Positions 1 through 6,176 of a DNA stretch of 8,222 nucleotides are shown here, piece after piece. The stretch spans positions 1-8,222 of the forward strand of contig JAKALW010000038.1 in assembly GCA_021823945.1 (NCBI GenBank), in the 5' to 3' direction. The stretch's first letter is position 1, and each line of letters begins with the position of its first letter. The notes under the pieces are model-generated. The model was given only the letters and a program-made list of their open reading frames with translations, ran no database searches and had not been told where the DNA came from. This stretch comes from Microcaldota archaeon (GTDB taxonomy: Archaea; Micrarchaeota; Micrarchaeia; Anstonellales; VGKX01). A program made the position numbers and the translations under genes.

Positions 1-267
1 TGACCCGGACGGAAAATCCAGCGAAGACGACTGGTTGAAATTGATGTTATTCAGGGCTACTTTGAAGTCATAAGCGCCGCCGACTTTGCCGCCCGTAGAA
101 TTCAAAATGGCGCCCGATACAGTGCCATTGTTCAGCCCAAGTGCGTCATTGGCATTGGAGTCAAATGTCCAGTATGAAACGAGTCCGGAAGGATACGCGG
201 CAAAGGAAATGCCGAAGGCAAGAAAGAGGAATAATGTGAAGGCGGTGGCAGATTGTATTACATTCAT
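1..267 (-). CDS. Exported LamG/concanavalin A-like domain protein, N-terminal fragment
   Basis: Reading from the ATG at 267 towards the left edge, the frame stays open for 89 codons and leaves the window, so only the N-terminus is seen. Residues 1-23 look like a secretion signal: a short N-region, a hydrophobic core (FTLFLFLAFG) and a possible cleavage site after SFA. The next residues carry the hallmarks of a LamG/laminin-G-like jelly-roll domain: GLVSYWTFD, then LNNGTVSGA, then GKVGGAYDF, then SSSLDF. In this superfamily such domains bind carbohydrate or protein at the cell surface, often as one module of a large protein; no binding specificity can be read here. A weak ribosome binding site (AGAGTGA, 274-280) lies 6 nt before the ATG. 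No clear TATA box was found upstream. The fold is fairly sure; the full architecture lies outside the window. Confidence 0.8.
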   Translation of the reverse strand, partial: MNVIQSATAFTLFLFLAFGISFAAYPSGLVSYWTFDSNANDALGLNNGTVSGAILNSTGGKVGGAYDFKVALNNINFNQSSSLDFPSGS

Positions 268-345
268 GCAAAGTCACTCTGGCAATATTGCAGGCGGGGA
301 ATTAATCCGTATGCCACGCTCGGAACATGATAATGGTTATGATTG

Positions 346-357
346 AAAAAACATAAA
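346..357 (-). terminator. T-rich terminator after the 184-residue orphan
   Basis: On the minus strand this reads TTTATGTTTTTT, 10 nt past the TGA of the upstream gene. Archaeal RNA polymerase commonly terminates on such U-rich stretches without a hairpin. It lies between the 184-residue gene and the LamG gene and suggests they are not one operon. Part of the same AT-rich stretch could instead contribute to a LamG promoter. Confidence 0.45.
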
Positions 358-366
358 GGGTGGAAA

Positions 367-921
367 TCACTGGGAGAACTGAATTGAGTCGGCATTGAGC
401 CCCGTGACTTTTATGTCAGTTTTGGAATTGGCGTTGCCCTTTATCATGGCGCAGACAACTTGCCCTGACGAGACCTCGACTGCGCCCGCGTGGGCAAAGA
501 AGCCCGAGCCAGTGAAGTCGGTTTCTGCAGACTGTGCGCAGGATTTTGGCGAGAATACAAGCGCCACGCCCGCAGCCTTCAGCCCTATGACTTCGGAAAC
601 AAAATTGGAGCCCGCAAGCATCGCCATGTCATTGGGGTTGCCCTTGGCCGTCCCTTTGGGAAAATAGAAATAGTAGAGGTTGGACGGGCTTGCGGAAACG
701 CCGTTTTCAAGCGAGAACTTGCCGGACTTGTACGCAGTAGCCATTGAGAATGTCTGCTTTTGCGCCGGCGCGATTGAGTTGGCCGCTATTGCATTTGAGA
801 GCACTGTGCCGGAACTGCCCTGCGCCTTGGCGCCTGAAAACAGGATTATGCCTATGAAGAACACAAGCGTGAATGCAAGCGAGGCTATGACCAGGCCGAA
901 GAGCTGTTTTGAATTCGCCAT
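367..921 (-). CDS. Orphan membrane-anchored exported protein (184 aa)
   Basis: I do not recognise this family. Residues 8-29 form one strong hydrophobic segment (LFGLVIASLAFTLVFFIGII) after a short positively charged N-terminus. With no lipobox and no obvious signal-peptidase site, this suggests a single N-terminal anchor with the remaining ~150 residues outside the cytoplasm. That part is rich in Ser, Ala, Gly and Val, has alternating beta-like stretches (NLYYFYFP, VALVFSP, VEVSSGQVVCAMI) and only two cysteines (C128, C157), which could form a disulfide. The start is well supported: a GGGGGT ribosome binding site (930-935) lies 8 nt before the ATG and a TATA box lies at 975-984. It is followed by a T-rich stretch, so it is probably monocistronic. 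A pilin-like or surface-layer accessory role is possible, but I see no class III signal-peptide motif. Function unknown. Confidence 0.8.
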   Translation of the reverse strand: MANSKQLFGLVIASLAFTLVFFIGIILFSGAKAQGSSGTVLSNAIAANSIAPAQKQTFSMATAYKSGKFSLENGVSASPSNLYYFYFPKGTAKGNPNDMAMLAGSNFVSEVIGLKAAGVALVFSPKSCAQSAETDFTGSGFFAHAGAVEVSSGQVVCAMIKGNANSKTDIKVTGLNADSIQFSQ

Positions 922-929
922 CCGATATG

Positions 930-935
930 ACCCCC
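930..935 (-). promoter_or_regulatory. Ribosome binding site of the 184-residue orphan
   Basis: The minus strand reads GGGGGT, close to the archaeal anti-Shine-Dalgarno complement GGAGGTGATC, with 8 nt before the ATG at 921. The same 8-nt spacing is seen at the helicase start, which supports both choices. Confidence 0.55.
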
Positions 936-974
936 GTGAACTGTCCCGATTACCACATAAAATGAATCATAATT

Positions 975-990
975 GATATATAAGCGTTTC
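975..990 (-). promoter_or_regulatory. Archaeal promoter (BRE + TATA) for the 184-residue orphan
   Basis: On the minus strand the sequence is GAAACG followed by CTTATATATC, a purine-rich BRE-like element directly upstream of a strong TATA box (975-984). Transcription starting about 26 nt downstream of the box would begin near 953, leaving a ~32-nt leader that includes the ribosome binding site. This is the strongest TATA box in the window. Confidence 0.7.
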
Positions 991-1012
991 AGTCTTGGCA
1001 TTTCCTTGGGAT

Positions 1013-1031
1013 TTGGCAAAAAAGCCGCATG
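1013..1031 (-). terminator. Possible terminator after the helicase gene
   Basis: About 16 nt past the helicase stop, the minus strand contains a run of six T residues inside GGCTTTTTTGCC (1015-1026), preceded by GC-rich sequence. The short GGC/GCC arms could pair around the T-run. This is a modest candidate; its position just downstream of the TGA and just before the next promoter is the main support. Confidence 0.35.
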
Positions 1032-1046
1032 GCGACAATTGCATTC

Positions 1047-3392
1047 TCAGGCTTGCCCCTTGCCTGTTTTCTTTCCAGCTGACTGGGAAACCAGGTATTT
1101 CAAAATCACCGCTGCGCCCTTTTTCGACAGGAACCTGTTGTTGTTCCCGCACATGTGGTCAAGCACGCATTTGGGGCAGCCATCGGCGCATGGGCATTTG
1201 ATTATCCTCTCAAGCGCCGCCGAGGCAACCTTCTCAAAGTCATTGTACGCAGCCTCGAGCACGCCGCTTCCGCCTTCGGCGCCCTCGTACATGTAAACCC
1301 TTCCAGACGGCATTGAGAGACCGCCAATCTCGTTTGGCTCGCAGTAGCAGACTATGCCAAGCATGTTTATGAGCAGGTGCTCCGCCCCATGGAGACCATG
1401 GCCGAACATTTCGAAAGTCATTTCCTCGCGTTTTGCAAGCGAGGCGTCAATGTCAAACCAGATCGCGTTTGTCGTGAACTCATTGAGTATGGGCTCCTCA
1501 AGATAGCTCGTGCTTTTCGTCACAAGGGAATACATGTCCTTTGTGGAATACGCCCCTATTTCCTCGCTGACATGGACCGAGCCGAAATTGATTTGCACTG
1601 CGCCGATGTCCCTTGACTTGAAGGCTGACTCGTCAGATATCTCTTTTGAGACCATTGCCTGGGTGAATATGGGCTCGAAGCCCGGAAGCTTGCGAACATA
1701 GGCCCTCGGTTTTTCAGGGTCGAACGTGACAGACTCGTACTGGCAGCCCTCTGACAGGTAAATTGCCCCGACGAACAGTTCCTTGCACGCCATTGCATAG
1801 GGGCGGGAGCCTATTTCCTTGTTCCTTTCCAAGTCGATTATTGGGACGTTCCTGCCAATCGACCTGATTGACTGGGACGACATCTTGCGCACAGCGGGCG
1901 CGCTTGGGATTGCATAATCGCCCCACTTGACCAAGGCGCCTGACCCAAACAGGCTTTCCATGCCTTTCTTCCACCAAGCGGGCATGGGTTCATTTTCCGA
2001 TAGCGGGAAATCCCTTGCGGCGCAGGGGATGTGCATGGCAAGCACGCGCTCGTTTTGAACATTTGAATGGCACGATTCAGGCTCGCCAAACAGGTATTCC
2101 GCCTGGTTGTCATAGTAATAATGGTCAAGCGGATTGTCGCGCGGGATGAACACAGAAACCGCCTTTTTCGAGCGCCTGCCAGCCCTGCCAATCCTCTGGC
2201 GAAGCCTGGAAATAGTCCCGGGGAAGCCCGCGAGTATGACCGCGTCCACATTTCCGATGTCCATGCCAAGCTCAAGCGCGCTTGTGGCAGCAAGACCCCT
2301 GATTCTCCCCGCCTTGAAATCCATTTCTATTTGTCGCCTGCGCGAGTAGTCAAGCCCGCCCCTGTATACCTCAAGCGGGAAGCCGCTGGATTTTGAAAGC
2401 AGGCCTATCCTTTCGACAACAGAGTGCGAATTGCCAAAAATCAGGAAACGGGCATTGAGCTTTTTCGCAATTGACAGGGCGCTTGACACGTATGACTTTT
2501 CCGACACCTGGGCGAAATAGTGCTCCACTGAGCCGGACGGCGCCCCAACGGAACTGACAGTCTCAAAGCCAACGCCGCAAATGGATTTCGCGAACTCCGC
2601 CGGGTTCTTGATTGTGGCCGAAGTGCAGATGAACTGCAGGCCTTTCGACCCATTTCTCGAGGCGACCCTGCCGAGCCTGAATAGGATTGCGCTTGCGTGC
2701 GAGCCGAGCGTGCCGCTGTAATAGTGCAATTCGTCAACCACGACGTAGCGGAGGTCCTGGAAAAACGCCTTGAAGAGCCTGTTGTTCAGGAGCATGTGGT
2801 GGAGCATGTCGAAATTCGTGATGAGGATGTGCGGCGGATGCGCGCGTATGCGCTTTCGCTCGGACTCGGGCGTGTCGCCATCATACACGGCAGTTGACAC
2901 GCCAAGCATGGAAAATTCCAGGAACCTTCCGAGCTGGTCCTGGGACAAAGCCTTTGTGGGGAACACGAGAAGCGACCTGTGGCCCTGCAGCGCGGAATCT
3001 ATCACCGGCACCAGGTAGCATTCTGTTTTCCCTGACGCAGTGGGCGCGCTTAGGACTATGTTCCTGCCCTCAAGCGCTTTCCCGATTGCAATTGACTGGT
3101 GAAGGTAGAATTTCTCAATCCCTCGGCTTTTGAGGACTTCCATTATCCGCATGTCGCAGGCTATGTCGCCAAAAGCTGCCTGCTTTGCCTCCTGGACAAA
3201 GTCAGGCTTTGGCGGGAGTTCAGGCTCATCTTCCGGCGCTTCATAGGGCGCAGTGGCAATTTCCCCTTCATCCAATTGCGCCCTGGCTTTCCTTTTCCCT
3301 TCCCGCCCGGGCTTTTGCGCTTCTGCCTGCTCCTGCTCAATTTTAGCGCGCCTGCCTGGCGCAAGCTTTTTAGGGGGGATAAATGGGCTCAT
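1047..3392 (-). CDS. Hrq1/MrfA-type superfamily 2 DNA helicase with C-terminal DUF1998 zinc domain
   Basis: ATP-dependent helicase of 781 residues. Visible motifs: Walker A APTASGKTE (116-124, K122), PTKALSQDQ (145-153), TNFDMLH (192-198), DELH as motif II (220-223), SAT motif III (258-260), YRGGL (343-347), motif V ATSALELGMDIG (369-380) and motif VI QRIGRAGR (399-406). The C-terminal half ends in the DUF1998 signature: HGLHGAEHLL (664-673), YEGAEGGSG (702-710) and a cysteine cluster C733, C735, C739, C742, C748 followed by GN. Known relatives are yeast Hrq1 and Bacillus MrfA (YprA), DNA-damage and crosslink-repair helicases; this role is assigned by family. The length is usual. The first ~64 residues are an extra charged, low-complexity tail (basic, then acidic). 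I chose the ATG at 3392 over the GTG at 3419: it has a GAGG site 8 nt upstream, while the GTG would lie only ~10 nt from the predicted transcription start. It is transcribed alone, divergent from the transporter. Confidence 0.93.
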   Translation of the reverse strand: MSPFIPPKKLAPGRRAKIEQEQAEAQKPGREGKRKARAQLDEGEIATAPYEAPEDEPELPPKPDFVQEAKQAAFGDIACDMRIMEVLKSRGIEKFYLHQSIAIGKALEGRNIVLSAPTASGKTECYLVPVIDSALQGHRSLLVFPTKALSQDQLGRFLEFSMLGVSTAVYDGDTPESERKRIRAHPPHILITNFDMLHHMLLNNRLFKAFFQDLRYVVVDELHYYSGTLGSHASAILFRLGRVASRNGSKGLQFICTSATIKNPAEFAKSICGVGFETVSSVGAPSGSVEHYFAQVSEKSYVSSALSIAKKLNARFLIFGNSHSVVERIGLLSKSSGFPLEVYRGGLDYSRRRQIEMDFKAGRIRGLAATSALELGMDIGNVDAVILAGFPGTISRLRQRIGRAGRRSKKAVSVFIPRDNPLDHYYYDNQAEYLFGEPESCHSNVQNERVLAMHIPCAARDFPLSENEPMPAWWKKGMESLFGSGALVKWGDYAIPSAPAVRKMSSQSIRSIGRNVPIIDLERNKEIGSRPYAMACKELFVGAIYLSEGCQYESVTFDPEKPRAYVRKLPGFEPIFTQAMVSKEISDESAFKSRDIGAVQINFGSVHVSEEIGAYSTKDMYSLVTKSTSYLEEPILNEFTTNAIWFDIDASLAKREEMTFEMFGHGLHGAEHLLINMLGIVCYCEPNEIGGLSMPSGRVYMYEGAEGGSGVLEAAYNDFEKVASAALERIIKCPCADGCPKCVLDHMCGNNNRFLSKKGAAVILKYLVSQSAGKKTGKGQA

Positions 3393-3400
3393 CAGGGTTT

Positions 3401-3404
3401 CCTC
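3401..3404 (-). promoter_or_regulatory. Ribosome binding site that sets the helicase start
   Basis: Minus-strand GAGG, 8 nt before the ATG at 3392. The in-frame GTG at 3419 has no comparable site. This decides the start in favour of 781 residues over 790. Confidence 0.55.
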
Positions 3405-3453
3405 TTGGCAATCGGGCACGGCACATGCGGTTGCAAGTAGATTATTACAAACA

Positions 3454-3461
3454 TATTAAAA
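3454..3461 (-). promoter_or_regulatory. TATA box of the helicase gene
   Basis: Minus-strand TTTTAATA within GGTTTTAATATGT. Initiation about 26 nt downstream would fall near 3431, giving a ~39-nt leader to the ATG at 3392 that carries the GAGG site. It lies in the 139-bp divergent spacer shared with the transporter promoter. Confidence 0.55.
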
Positions 3462-3501
3462 CCAGCTGACACTGGCATTCGTCAATTCCCAAACGGGGCA
3501 G

Positions 3502-3509
3502 TATTTAAG
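3502..3509 (+). promoter_or_regulatory. TATA box of the OPT transporter, leaderless start
   Basis: TATTTAAG, preceded by purine-rich sequence (AAACGGGGCAG) that could act as BRE. Its centre is ~26 nt before the ATG at 3532, so transcription should start at or next to the first codon. There is no Shine-Dalgarno-like sequence before that ATG, which agrees with leaderless translation. Confidence 0.6.
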
Positions 3510-3531
3510 CGTGCGGATTTGTTAGATTTGC

Positions 3532-5181
3532 ATGGAACTGGAATTCATGTCCGGATTGCTTGATGAGGCAAAGCACGACATTTTGCCATTGTTTTTGGGC
3601 GGGCTTCTCTCAATCATTGTGGCGCTGTACAGCGCGTACGCGGGGCTAACAATTGGCGGGGTATACTGGCCGGTCATAACAACCTCGCTTTTTTCCGCCG
3701 CTGCGCTTGGCGCGCTCGGGACGCGCGACCATGACAAGATTAACGTCATGCAGACAGCGGGAAGCACGGGCGGGCTTTTGGCAGCCGGCATCATATTCAC
3801 CATCCCGGCGGCTTACATGCTGGGAATCAGCCTGAACTTTTACCAGGTCACCGCAAGCGCCCTCCTTGGCGGCGCAATGGGCATTGCACTTAGCGCAATC
3901 ATCAGAAAAAGCATGATAGAGGAGGAGAATCTCCCATACGCTGACGGCGTGGCCGCGGCAAAGGCGATAAAGACCTCGACGCAGGGGAATGGCAATGAGA
4001 AAAGGAACCTTTTCGCCGCATTCGGCATTGCGGGGCTTTACGCGATTGCAAAGGACAAGTTCAATCTTGTGCCGCAGTATTTCAACCTTGACACTTTGGG
4101 CATTGGCGCGTCAAGCGCGTTCTCTTTCGGCTCGACTTTGTCCCTTATACCGCTAGCAGGCGGCTTCCTGATTGGCACGCTTTTCACAAGCGCATGGTTC
4201 GCTGGCGCGGTGCTTAGCAATCTTATACTTGTGCCGTACATGGTTTACTCCGGCGTTTACGCGTCAAAGGCAGCCGGGCTCCTTGAATTCGCAAAGCCCG
4301 CGGGCGTAGCCGTGGTCATTGGCGCGGGAGCTGCGTATTTCCTGCTTCTGGGCGCCAAATACGCTAAAAAGGCGTTTGGCCAGTGGAAAGTTTCAGGCAA
4401 AACAGGCGCCCGCGCGCAGGGCGTGAAAACCTCGGCCATCCTGAAAATCGTCATAGTCGCGGCATTTGCCGCGTGCCTGCTGCTCTTCGACCTTGACATT
4501 GGCATGTCGGTGATTGCGCTTGTTTTCGCGGTTGGCATGGCAATACTTGGAGGCAGGGTGACGGGCGAGATGAACGTGGACCCCATGGAGATATTCGCAA
4601 TGGTCGCAATAGTGCTTGGGAAACTCCTGCTCGGCATTACGGCGCTCAAGCTCGTGCTCCTGGCCGCCGTGGTCTGCACAAGCGCGGGCATTGCAGGCGA
4701 CATGATGCAGGACTACAAAGTGGGGCACATGCTTGGCACAAAGCCAAGGCGCCAGCTTGTAGCCCAGATTGTCGGGCTGGTTTTCTCCTCAGCAGTGATT
4801 TATTTCGTGATATCGTCATTCTCAAGCGCGGGCTTCGGGACAATAGCCCTGCCCGCGCCGCAGGCAACGGCAATCAAGGGCCTGATTGAAATCAATGCAA
4901 TGTCATTTGCCACGCTCCTCGGGCTCGGGGCGGGTTTCGTGCTGACCCTTGTGCTCTCAAAGTTCAACCTTGCAGCCATTCCAATTGCAATAGGCATTGG
5001 CATGTACGTGCCAATCGAGCTTTCAGTGCCAATGTTCATAGGCGGGCTTGCAAGGCTCGCGATTGACAGGGCTGGAAAGACAGAACAGGCGCGCACAATA
5101 GCCTCCGGCGTGATAGCAGGCGAGGGCATTGTGGGCGCGGCTTTGCTCCTGCTTGCGGCCGCCGCAGCACTTGGCATCTGA
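3532..5181 (+). CDS. OPT-family membrane transporter
   Basis: A 549-residue, very hydrophobic protein with the conserved signatures of the oligopeptide transporter (OPT) superfamily, in order: NVMQTAGSTGG before GIIFTIP (71-92), NLPYADGVAAAKAI (133-146), GEMNVDPME (345-353), DMMQDYKVGHMLG with following KPRRQ (390-408), VPIELSVPMFIGG (493-505) and ASGVIAGEGIVG (524-535). Family members import small peptides or metal-chelate complexes across the cytoplasmic membrane, probably driven by an ion gradient; the substrate cannot be told from sequence. I count roughly a dozen or more hydrophobic segments, usual for the family, and the length is near its lower end. A cytoplasmic loop is likely around 275-300 (many Lys and Arg). 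The start at 3532 fits a leaderless transcript; M6 at 3547 is a less supported alternative. No peptidase or binding protein lies next to it. Confidence 0.93.
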   Translation: MELEFMSGLLDEAKHDILPLFLGGLLSIIVALYSAYAGLTIGGVYWPVITTSLFSAAALGALGTRDHDKINVMQTAGSTGGLLAAGIIFTIPAAYMLGISLNFYQVTASALLGGAMGIALSAIIRKSMIEEENLPYADGVAAAKAIKTSTQGNGNEKRNLFAAFGIAGLYAIAKDKFNLVPQYFNLDTLGIGASSAFSFGSTLSLIPLAGGFLIGTLFTSAWFAGAVLSNLILVPYMVYSGVYASKAAGLLEFAKPAGVAVVIGAGAAYFLLLGAKYAKKAFGQWKVSGKTGARAQGVKTSAILKIVIVAAFAACLLLFDLDIGMSVIALVFAVGMAILGGRVTGEMNVDPMEIFAMVAIVLGKLLLGITALKLVLLAAVVCTSAGIAGDMMQDYKVGHMLGTKPRRQLVAQIVGLVFSSAVIYFVISSFSSAGFGTIALPAPQATAIKGLIEINAMSFATLLGLGAGFVLTLVLSKFNLAAIPIAIGIGMYVPIELSVPMFIGGLARLAIDRAGKTEQARTIASGVIAGEGIVGAALLLLAAAAALGI

Positions 5182-5210
5182 CACTTGAAGCGCCATGAAT
5201 TCACACTTGC

Positions 5211-5218
5211 TTTATTAA
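5211..5218 (+). promoter_or_regulatory. TATA box of the 5272 gene
   Basis: TTTATTAA, 30 nt after the transporter stop. Predicted initiation near 5241 gives a ~30-nt leader to the ATG at 5272. The box is flanked by TCACA (5201-5205) and TGTGA (5219-5223), a short inverted repeat that could be an operator but whose 5-bp arms may be chance. Confidence 0.5.
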
Positions 5219-5256
5219 TGTGAGCGCAGCAATTCCCCCATAACAAGCAGGCAACG

Positions 5257-5262
5257 GCGGGG
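5257..5262 (+). promoter_or_regulatory. Ribosome binding site of the 5272 gene
   Basis: A G-rich stretch (GCGGGG) ending 9 nt before the ATG at 5272, similar in kind and spacing to the sites of the 184-residue orphan and the helicase. Confidence 0.4.
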
Positions 5263-5271
5263 AATTGACGG

Positions 5272-6153
5272 ATGGTCCAGATTAGCGGCGTACAGGCGGC
5301 AAACACTTATTTGAACGTGCACCCCAGCATGCAAAAAAGGACAGTCATTGCAGGCGGCAAGCCAATCGAGAGGCCTGCTGCGATAATTTCCATATCGCAA
5401 GAAGCTTTTGACAAGTACAACGACATGCTCAAGAACGGCACTGCCGCAAATACAGGCGGAAGGGCGAACAATCCCGCATATGCCAAGCCTACAAGGCAAA
5501 ATACACCTTCAGCTGTGCTGAAATCTCCTGTGGTCTTCCCCATAACGGAAAGCCGGCCTGAGCATGAAACTGCCGGGGCAGGCAAAATAGGATACGCAAA
5601 AAAAACCGAGGAAACCTCAATTGAATTCAACGCCGAAGCAATGCCCGCCCTCCTTGCAGCCATAACAAAAAGCGAAAACAAGGTCCAGATAGCAACTTTC
5701 CTGACCCCCATAATCAGGGAGATGTCAAAGGCTGTGAAGTCAGGGCTTGCAAATGCGGGGGACAAGGGGAGCATGCAGGCGCTTGGCGTCAAGTACGCAA
5801 ATTTCCACGGAACAATCTTTGCAACTGCGCAAAATATGAAAGACAGCAATGACCTGATTGAGGGCGCGGCAAACCTGATTGGCAAGATAATCGGAGCCTC
5901 GAGAACAATAACCGCGTCCATTGGCGCGCTCGCATCGGGCAATGCCGCGCCTATATACAAGGAAGTTCTTGGCAAGCTTGATGGGCAATTCTCGGAACTT
6001 CTCAATTATTCCCAGCGCATAATAAACAGCAAAAGTAGCCTGAAAAAAAGGGTTTTCTTTTTTCAACTTCGCCGCGGACTGGCAAAAAACACGCGGCTTG
6101 GCCGCCAGCCATGGGAAAGTCCAGGGCAAGAGCGCTCCTGGAATATTTTTTAA
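5272..6153 (+). CDS. Unrecognised protein; reading frame probably over-extended at its 3' end
   Basis: The open frame encodes 293 residues; I do not recognise the family. No signal peptide or membrane segment is seen, so it is probably cytoplasmic. Residues 1-55 are ordered-looking and include AAIISISQEAFDKYNDML (36-53). Residues 56-116 are polar and low in hydrophobics, probably a flexible linker. Residues 118-252 are Ala-rich and likely helical (MPALLAAITKS, FLTPIIREMSKAVKSGLA, LIEGAANLIGKIIGA, YKEVLGKLDGQFSELL). The tail from about 253 changes character: it is Arg, Lys and Trp rich and crosses a T-rich tract (6053-6063), a set of GC-rich inverted repeats and the TATA box of the next gene; its TAA (6151-6153) lies inside that box. 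Both other frames have stops at 6036-6043, just before the T-tract. I infer that the real gene ends near 6043, with a 1-nt sequence error, a recent frameshift or stop loss. The ATG at 5272 has promoter and binding-site support. Confidence 0.7.
   Translation: MVQISGVQAANTYLNVHPSMQKRTVIAGGKPIERPAAIISISQEAFDKYNDMLKNGTAANTGGRANNPAYAKPTRQNTPSAVLKSPVVFPITESRPEHETAGAGKIGYAKKTEETSIEFNAEAMPALLAAITKSENKVQIATFLTPIIREMSKAVKSGLANAGDKGSMQALGVKYANFHGTIFATAQNMKDSNDLIEGAANLIGKIIGASRTITASIGALASGNAAPIYKEVLGKLDGQFSELLNYSQRIINSKSSLKKRVFFFQLRRGLAKNTRLGRQPWESPGQERSWNIF
6042..6064 (+). terminator. Hairpin and T-tract, probable true end of the 5272 transcript
   Basis: GAAAAAA (6042-6048) can pair with TTTTTTC (6058-6064), and the stretch TTTTCTTTTTT (6053-6063) is a typical archaeal U-rich termination signal. 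It lies inside the open frame of the 5272 gene as written but directly after stop codons in the two other frames (TAG 6036-6038, TGA 6041-6043), the place a terminator would be expected. Confidence 0.5.
6071..6141 (+). repeat. Cluster of GC-rich inverted repeats between two genes
   Basis: Several pairings overlap here: GCGGC/GCCGC with a 3-nt loop (6093-6097/6101-6105), CTGGC/GCCAG around it (6079-6083/6104-6108), GGACT/AGTCC further out (6076-6080/6118-6122), an alternative GCCGCG/CGCGGC (6071-6076/6092-6097), and a separate CCAGG/CCTGG hairpin (6121-6125/6137-6141) followed by a T-run (6146-6151). The nested pairs could form one stem-loop of ~47 nt. It may be a structured 3' end, a second terminator or a small RNA; no promoter specific to it was found. 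Confidence 0.4.
6146..6153 (+). promoter_or_regulatory. TATA box of the MBL lipoprotein gene, leaderless start
   Basis: TTTTTTAA within AATATTTTTTAAAG, centred ~27 nt before the ATG at 6177. This spacing places transcription start at the first codon, and no Shine-Dalgarno-like sequence precedes it, so the mRNA is probably leaderless. The box supports starting at 6177 and not at the in-frame ATG at 6111, which lies upstream of the promoter. The same T-run could terminate upstream transcription. Confidence 0.55.
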
Positions 6154-6176
6154 AGCCTAAAACCGCATATAGCACC

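Noticed and set aside
282..291. Perfect palindrome GCAATATTGC upstream of the LamG gene
   Set aside because: Short, single copy, and without any other support as a regulatory site.
3393..3419. Nine-residue N-terminal extension of the helicase starting at GTG 3419
   Set aside because: No ribosome binding site, and it would begin only ~10 nt after the transcription start predicted from the TATA box; the ATG at 3392 has GAGG at 8 nt.
4257..4703. Long antisense frames inside the OPT transporter gene
   Set aside because: The sense strand encodes the conserved OPT motifs throughout; the antisense frames are by-products of codon bias.
5201..5223. TCACA/TGTGA inverted repeat flanking the 5211-5218 TATA box as an operator
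   Set aside because: Five-base arms are expected by chance and no second copy was found at other promoters; mentioned only as a note.
5307..6005. 232-codon antisense open frame opposite the 5272 gene
   Set aside because: It has no promoter or ribosome binding site and its Ala/Ser/Ile/Leu-rich translation is what GC-biased codon use on the other strand produces; the sense frame has a supported start.
6111..6176. 22-residue upstream extension of the MBL lipoprotein
   Set aside because: It would lie upstream of the TATA box and would push the lipoprotein signal into the interior of the protein.
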